This document shows, one piece after another, positions 56,851 through 64,000 of a DNA stretch of 64,000 bases. The DNA is from Silurus meridionalis (taxonomy: Eukaryota > Chordata > Actinopteri > Siluriformes > Siluridae). A program made the position numbers and the translations under genes. Each line of letters begins with the position of its first letter. Position 1 is the stretch's first letter. The notes below the pieces were generated by a model. That model saw nothing but the letters and a program-made list of their open reading frames with translations. It did no database searches and had not been told where the DNA came from. The stretch covers positions 10,260,868 through 10,324,867 of the forward strand of contig NC_060899.1 in the NCBI RefSeq assembly GCF_014805685.1, given 5' to 3'.

Positions 56851-57980
56851 AACTGCATTAGTTCAGTTATTAGTTTGGTATAATGCAGGATTTTATTTTG
56901 GCCCACAGCTGAAATAGTAGCCCTTCAAAGTAAAAGGTTTCGGAAGCTCTGGTCTAAAATATACTGTGTATGACTGTATGTGTTTTCTAAAAAGATTGTA
57001 GTTTGGTAAAAAGCCATATAAAACATTTTGTAAAATCTAGATTTAATAGACATTCACAACCTAATTATTTATTATTTTAAGATGAATGATTGCACTTTTT
57101 AAACTAAGTGTCAATGTTGTTTGCATTTTATTGTTAAAATGACATTTAAAATGGAAAGGGTGTTTAAATTTGCTTTTGATCAAACAATAAATGGCTACAA
57201 GTCAGGGCTAAAAGAAGTTGGTGTTAGTAAAAACTTGAGAATAATCCAGAAGGAAGTAAAGGAGAAACAAGGGAAAGCTCCTAAGCTGCTTAGCTGTTGC
57301 ATTGCTCAGCTAAGGCACACAAATCTGTCAATGCGGTGTGTTGTGTCTACATTTGGATGTAATGAATCTGTAAACTGCTATTCTACAACATTTACATGCA
57401 AGTACACTTTGTACCATTTACTATACAGTATACTACCGTGCATCAATCTAATTATATTTCTTGCAATAATAGTAGTGGTTCTTTTTTGCAGTGGAAAGCA
57501 TTATTCGTAGTCATGATTTGTATCCATTTGTGTCCTCAAAGCACAGGTTCCCTACCTTATCCTGGACTACCCTCTGTCCTGCACATTTTAATGTTTTTTT
57601 GCTCCCACCACACCAAGTTCAACTTAAGCAATTGCAGTTAATTAGTTTATTAGCTGAGTTGTGTTATTGGAAATATAAAGAAAGGGATATCCATAGATCA
57701 CAACACTATTGAAAACCTAGAGTATAGGAGTTTTTAGGTGTAATTTAGACAACACAGTTTATTAGCATGGCTGGTTGATTACATCTGAAAAATATATATA
57801 TTTTTTTTTTTATATTTACATACTTAATCAGGCACTGAAATGGGCATTCATTGCATTTACCAAAAGACAAAAAAATTGTCAAGTATGACAACACCCTTTC
57901 TTTCGAAGCACATTTATATCACGGATGTAATATAAATGTGTATATATCACATTTATATATACATCCATATAAATCGTCTC
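56850..57980. other. Intergenic DNA, nothing recognised
   Basis: The 129-codon frame at 57121-57510 has no signal, domain or splice support that I recognise, and its composition matches surrounding DNA. I treat the region as non-coding. Confidence 0.45.
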
Positions 57981-57984
57981 CGCT

Positions 57985-58195
57985 CTCAATGAGGAGCACT
58001 GCTATTAAGGTTCACGCTCTTGTCACCTCATGCATGGAATATTGCAACGCTCTTTTTTTTAGGCTTCCTTATTAACTTTTACACACGATGCAGTTGACCA
58101 CTAAACCACATTGAATTTAAAATCCTTCTTTTCATTTATAAGGTATTACAGTACATATCCTGGCTCCTTCATATCTACCTGATCTACGTCTAACA
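57985..58195 (+). mobile_element. LINE reverse transcriptase C-terminal fragment
   Basis: Reads LVTSCMEYCNALF and then LNFKILLFIYKVLQY in frames with stops, matching the L2-type motif region (VTSRLDYCNALL, FKILLLVYKAL). Truncated at both ends. Confidence 0.7.
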
Positions 58196-58197
58196 TA

Positions 58198-58975
58198 CAA
58201 TGCATTCGGAAAAGTATTTACAGCGCTTCACTTTTTCTACATTTTATTATGTTTCAGCCTTATTCCAAAATGGATTAAATTCATTATAAATTCATTAAAA
58301 TTCTACAAACAATACCCCATAATGACAACATGAAAGAAGTGTGTTTGAAATCTTTGCAAATTAATAAAAAATAAAAACCAAGGTACATAAGTTTTCAAAG
58401 CCTTTGCTCAATACATTGTTGAAGCTCCTTTGGCACCAAATACAGCCTCAAGTCTTTTTGAGTATGATGCAACAAGCTTGGCACACCTACTTTTGGGCAG
58501 TTTCTCCCATTCCTCTATAGACAAACTCTCAAGTTCCATCATGTTGTATGTGGAGCATCAGTGCACATACATTTTCAAATCTCCTTAGAGATGTTTAATC
58601 TGTTTCTAGTCTGGGCTCTGGCTGGGCCACTCAAGGACATTCACAGAGTCGTCAAGTAGCCACTCCTTTGTTATCTTGGCTGTGTGCTTGTCCTGTTGAA
58701 AGATGAACCGTCGCCCCAGTCTGAGGTCCAGAGCACTCTAAATCAGGTTTTCATCAAGGATGTCTCTGTACATTGCTTCATTAATTTTTCCCTGAGTATC
58801 TTTCCCACAGCACGATGCTGCCTTCACCATGCTTCACTGTAGGGATTGTATTGGCCAGGTAATGAGTGTTGCCTGGTTTCATCCAGACATGACACTTGGC
58901 ATCCAGGCCAAAGAGTTCAGTCTTTGTTTCTCATGAACTAAGAGTCCTTCAGGTGTTTTGGCAATGAACTGGAAC
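58198..58975 (-). mobile_element. Tc1-like element fragment
   Basis: Begins gcattcggaaaagtatttac and carries antisense transposase themes: ctggctgggccactcaagga, cttgtcctgttgaaagatga, agcacgatgctgccttcacc. Frameshifted and truncated at the right. Confidence 0.85.
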
Positions 58976-59858
58976 ACTGACTGTACCCCAGCCCTCCTAA
59001 GTCTACATCACTACCTGACTTTACTACATGCCCTTGTGGCTGAATAAACACAAACCTTCACAAACAAACATAAATCTAGCCGAAGCTATTATATTAAATG
59101 TGCAAAGGAATATTCAAAAGCCACATACAAATCTTAGGTCCTGGTGTCCACAAACCTTTGTCCATACAGTTTATGTTTGGTCACTTTGATGAGGTACAAA
59201 CTTTTCTTTGTGATCTGTAACGTACAAAAGGTATTGCTATTACTGCTGTTGCAAAATATTAATTTTTGTTCTCCCATCTAATATCAGCATCCTGGAAGGA
59301 TATAAATTGCTTTAATCATGTTACTGTTATGTTCCATTACCTTCATCACTTCACTTGTTGGGAATCTGCAGCTTAAATTAGTAACTATAAATATAACAGA
59401 AGCTAGTGTGTATTTGTATTTATTTTTACTGAATTTCACAAAAAAATATGAATTCCTATCTAATTGAACACATGTGCAAAGTGAACAGTGTATCAAGAGT
59501 GTGGTTTTATTCTTTTAGTGGGTTTTTGTAAGGTTTACACTTGACTCACACACAAGAGACTTGACGCATAAAACAAGTCACTTTCTATAATGCATCTTGA
59601 GGCCATACTGCATTTCATTACTATCGTGACTATACTTTAATATCTTAAATATGTGATCTGACAAAATGAATAAAAGTTCAGTGGTTTGTGTGGAAAAGTT
59701 ATACTCAAAACAGGAAGTATGTTGTGGTATTTTATATATCAAATAGACATATATGTACTTGTACAGGATGTGGGGTGTGTAGTGCTACTTTTGCAGCAGA
59801 CATGCTCTGCAGTGTTGGCCAGTAGCACTGAGTCTCCATTACAAGTCACAGCCACACA
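58976..59858. other. Intergenic DNA upstream of the chitinase-like gene
   Basis: A short end-fragment gtccacaaacctttgtccat (59148) recalls Tc1 ends. No coding exon was found. The chitinase-like promoter should lie in the right part, but no core element was convincing. Confidence 0.4.
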
Positions 59859-63907
<4,049 letters not shown>

Positions 63908-64000
63908 AAAGTCCATTTGAATCATGGTCATCATTAATCAGTCAAATTGTCTAAAGGCATTAGAGACTAACAGTCAAGTCTTTTCAAATAGCGGTGGATA

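Noticed and set aside
57121..57510. 129-codon frame as a new gene
   Set aside because: No recognisable domain, no exon borders, AT-driven composition; it starts and ends in ordinary intergenic sequence.

Overview
This is vertebrate nuclear DNA, most likely from a teleost fish. The genes are split by GT-AG introns, intergenic DNA is AT-rich and full of microsatellites, and the repeats are those typical of fish genomes: many Tc1-like elements and MITEs, L2/Rex- and RTE-type LINEs, DIRS-like and LTR retroelements, hAT elements, and a tRNA-derived SINE with an L2-like tail. The species cannot be fixed from the sequence alone; no CRISPR array, rRNA gene or functional tRNA gene was seen.

Layout. 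(1) 3733-27591, minus strand: the first 15 coding exons of rapgef3 (Epac1, cAMP-activated Rap exchange factor), 491 codons with all phases consistent; the catalytic half lies beyond position 1. An alternative first exon is proposed at 29458-29537. (2) 27.6-43.1 kb: a 15 kb repeat-rich interval with a nested stack: a DIRS-like relic, an L2/Rex-type LINE holding a solo LTR, and a small hAT relic. (3) 43308-44635, plus strand: slc48a1 (HRG1 haem transporter), three coding exons, 144 codons. (4) 47241-56410, plus strand: an SLC26A9-like anion transporter/channel, 20 coding exons, 774 codons. (5) 59859-63907, plus strand: a secreted GH18 chitinase-like protein, 10 coding exons, 422 codons, whose catalytic motif is destroyed and which ends in a roughly 85-residue tail that is about half histidine.

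How they relate. The four genes are not an operon. rapgef3 and slc48a1 are also neighbours in human (12q13), so this end looks like ancient synteny; SLC26A9 and the chitinase CHIT1 are both on human 1q32, so the other end may preserve another old linkage. The most unusual object is the histidine-rich dead chitinase. Its predicted role (binding of metal, haem or glycan outside the cell) is inference. Other notable items are an LTR carrying telomere-like repeats between long inverted arms, microsatellites that serve as splice-acceptor pyrimidine tracts, and a Tc1 element broken by a single frameshift.
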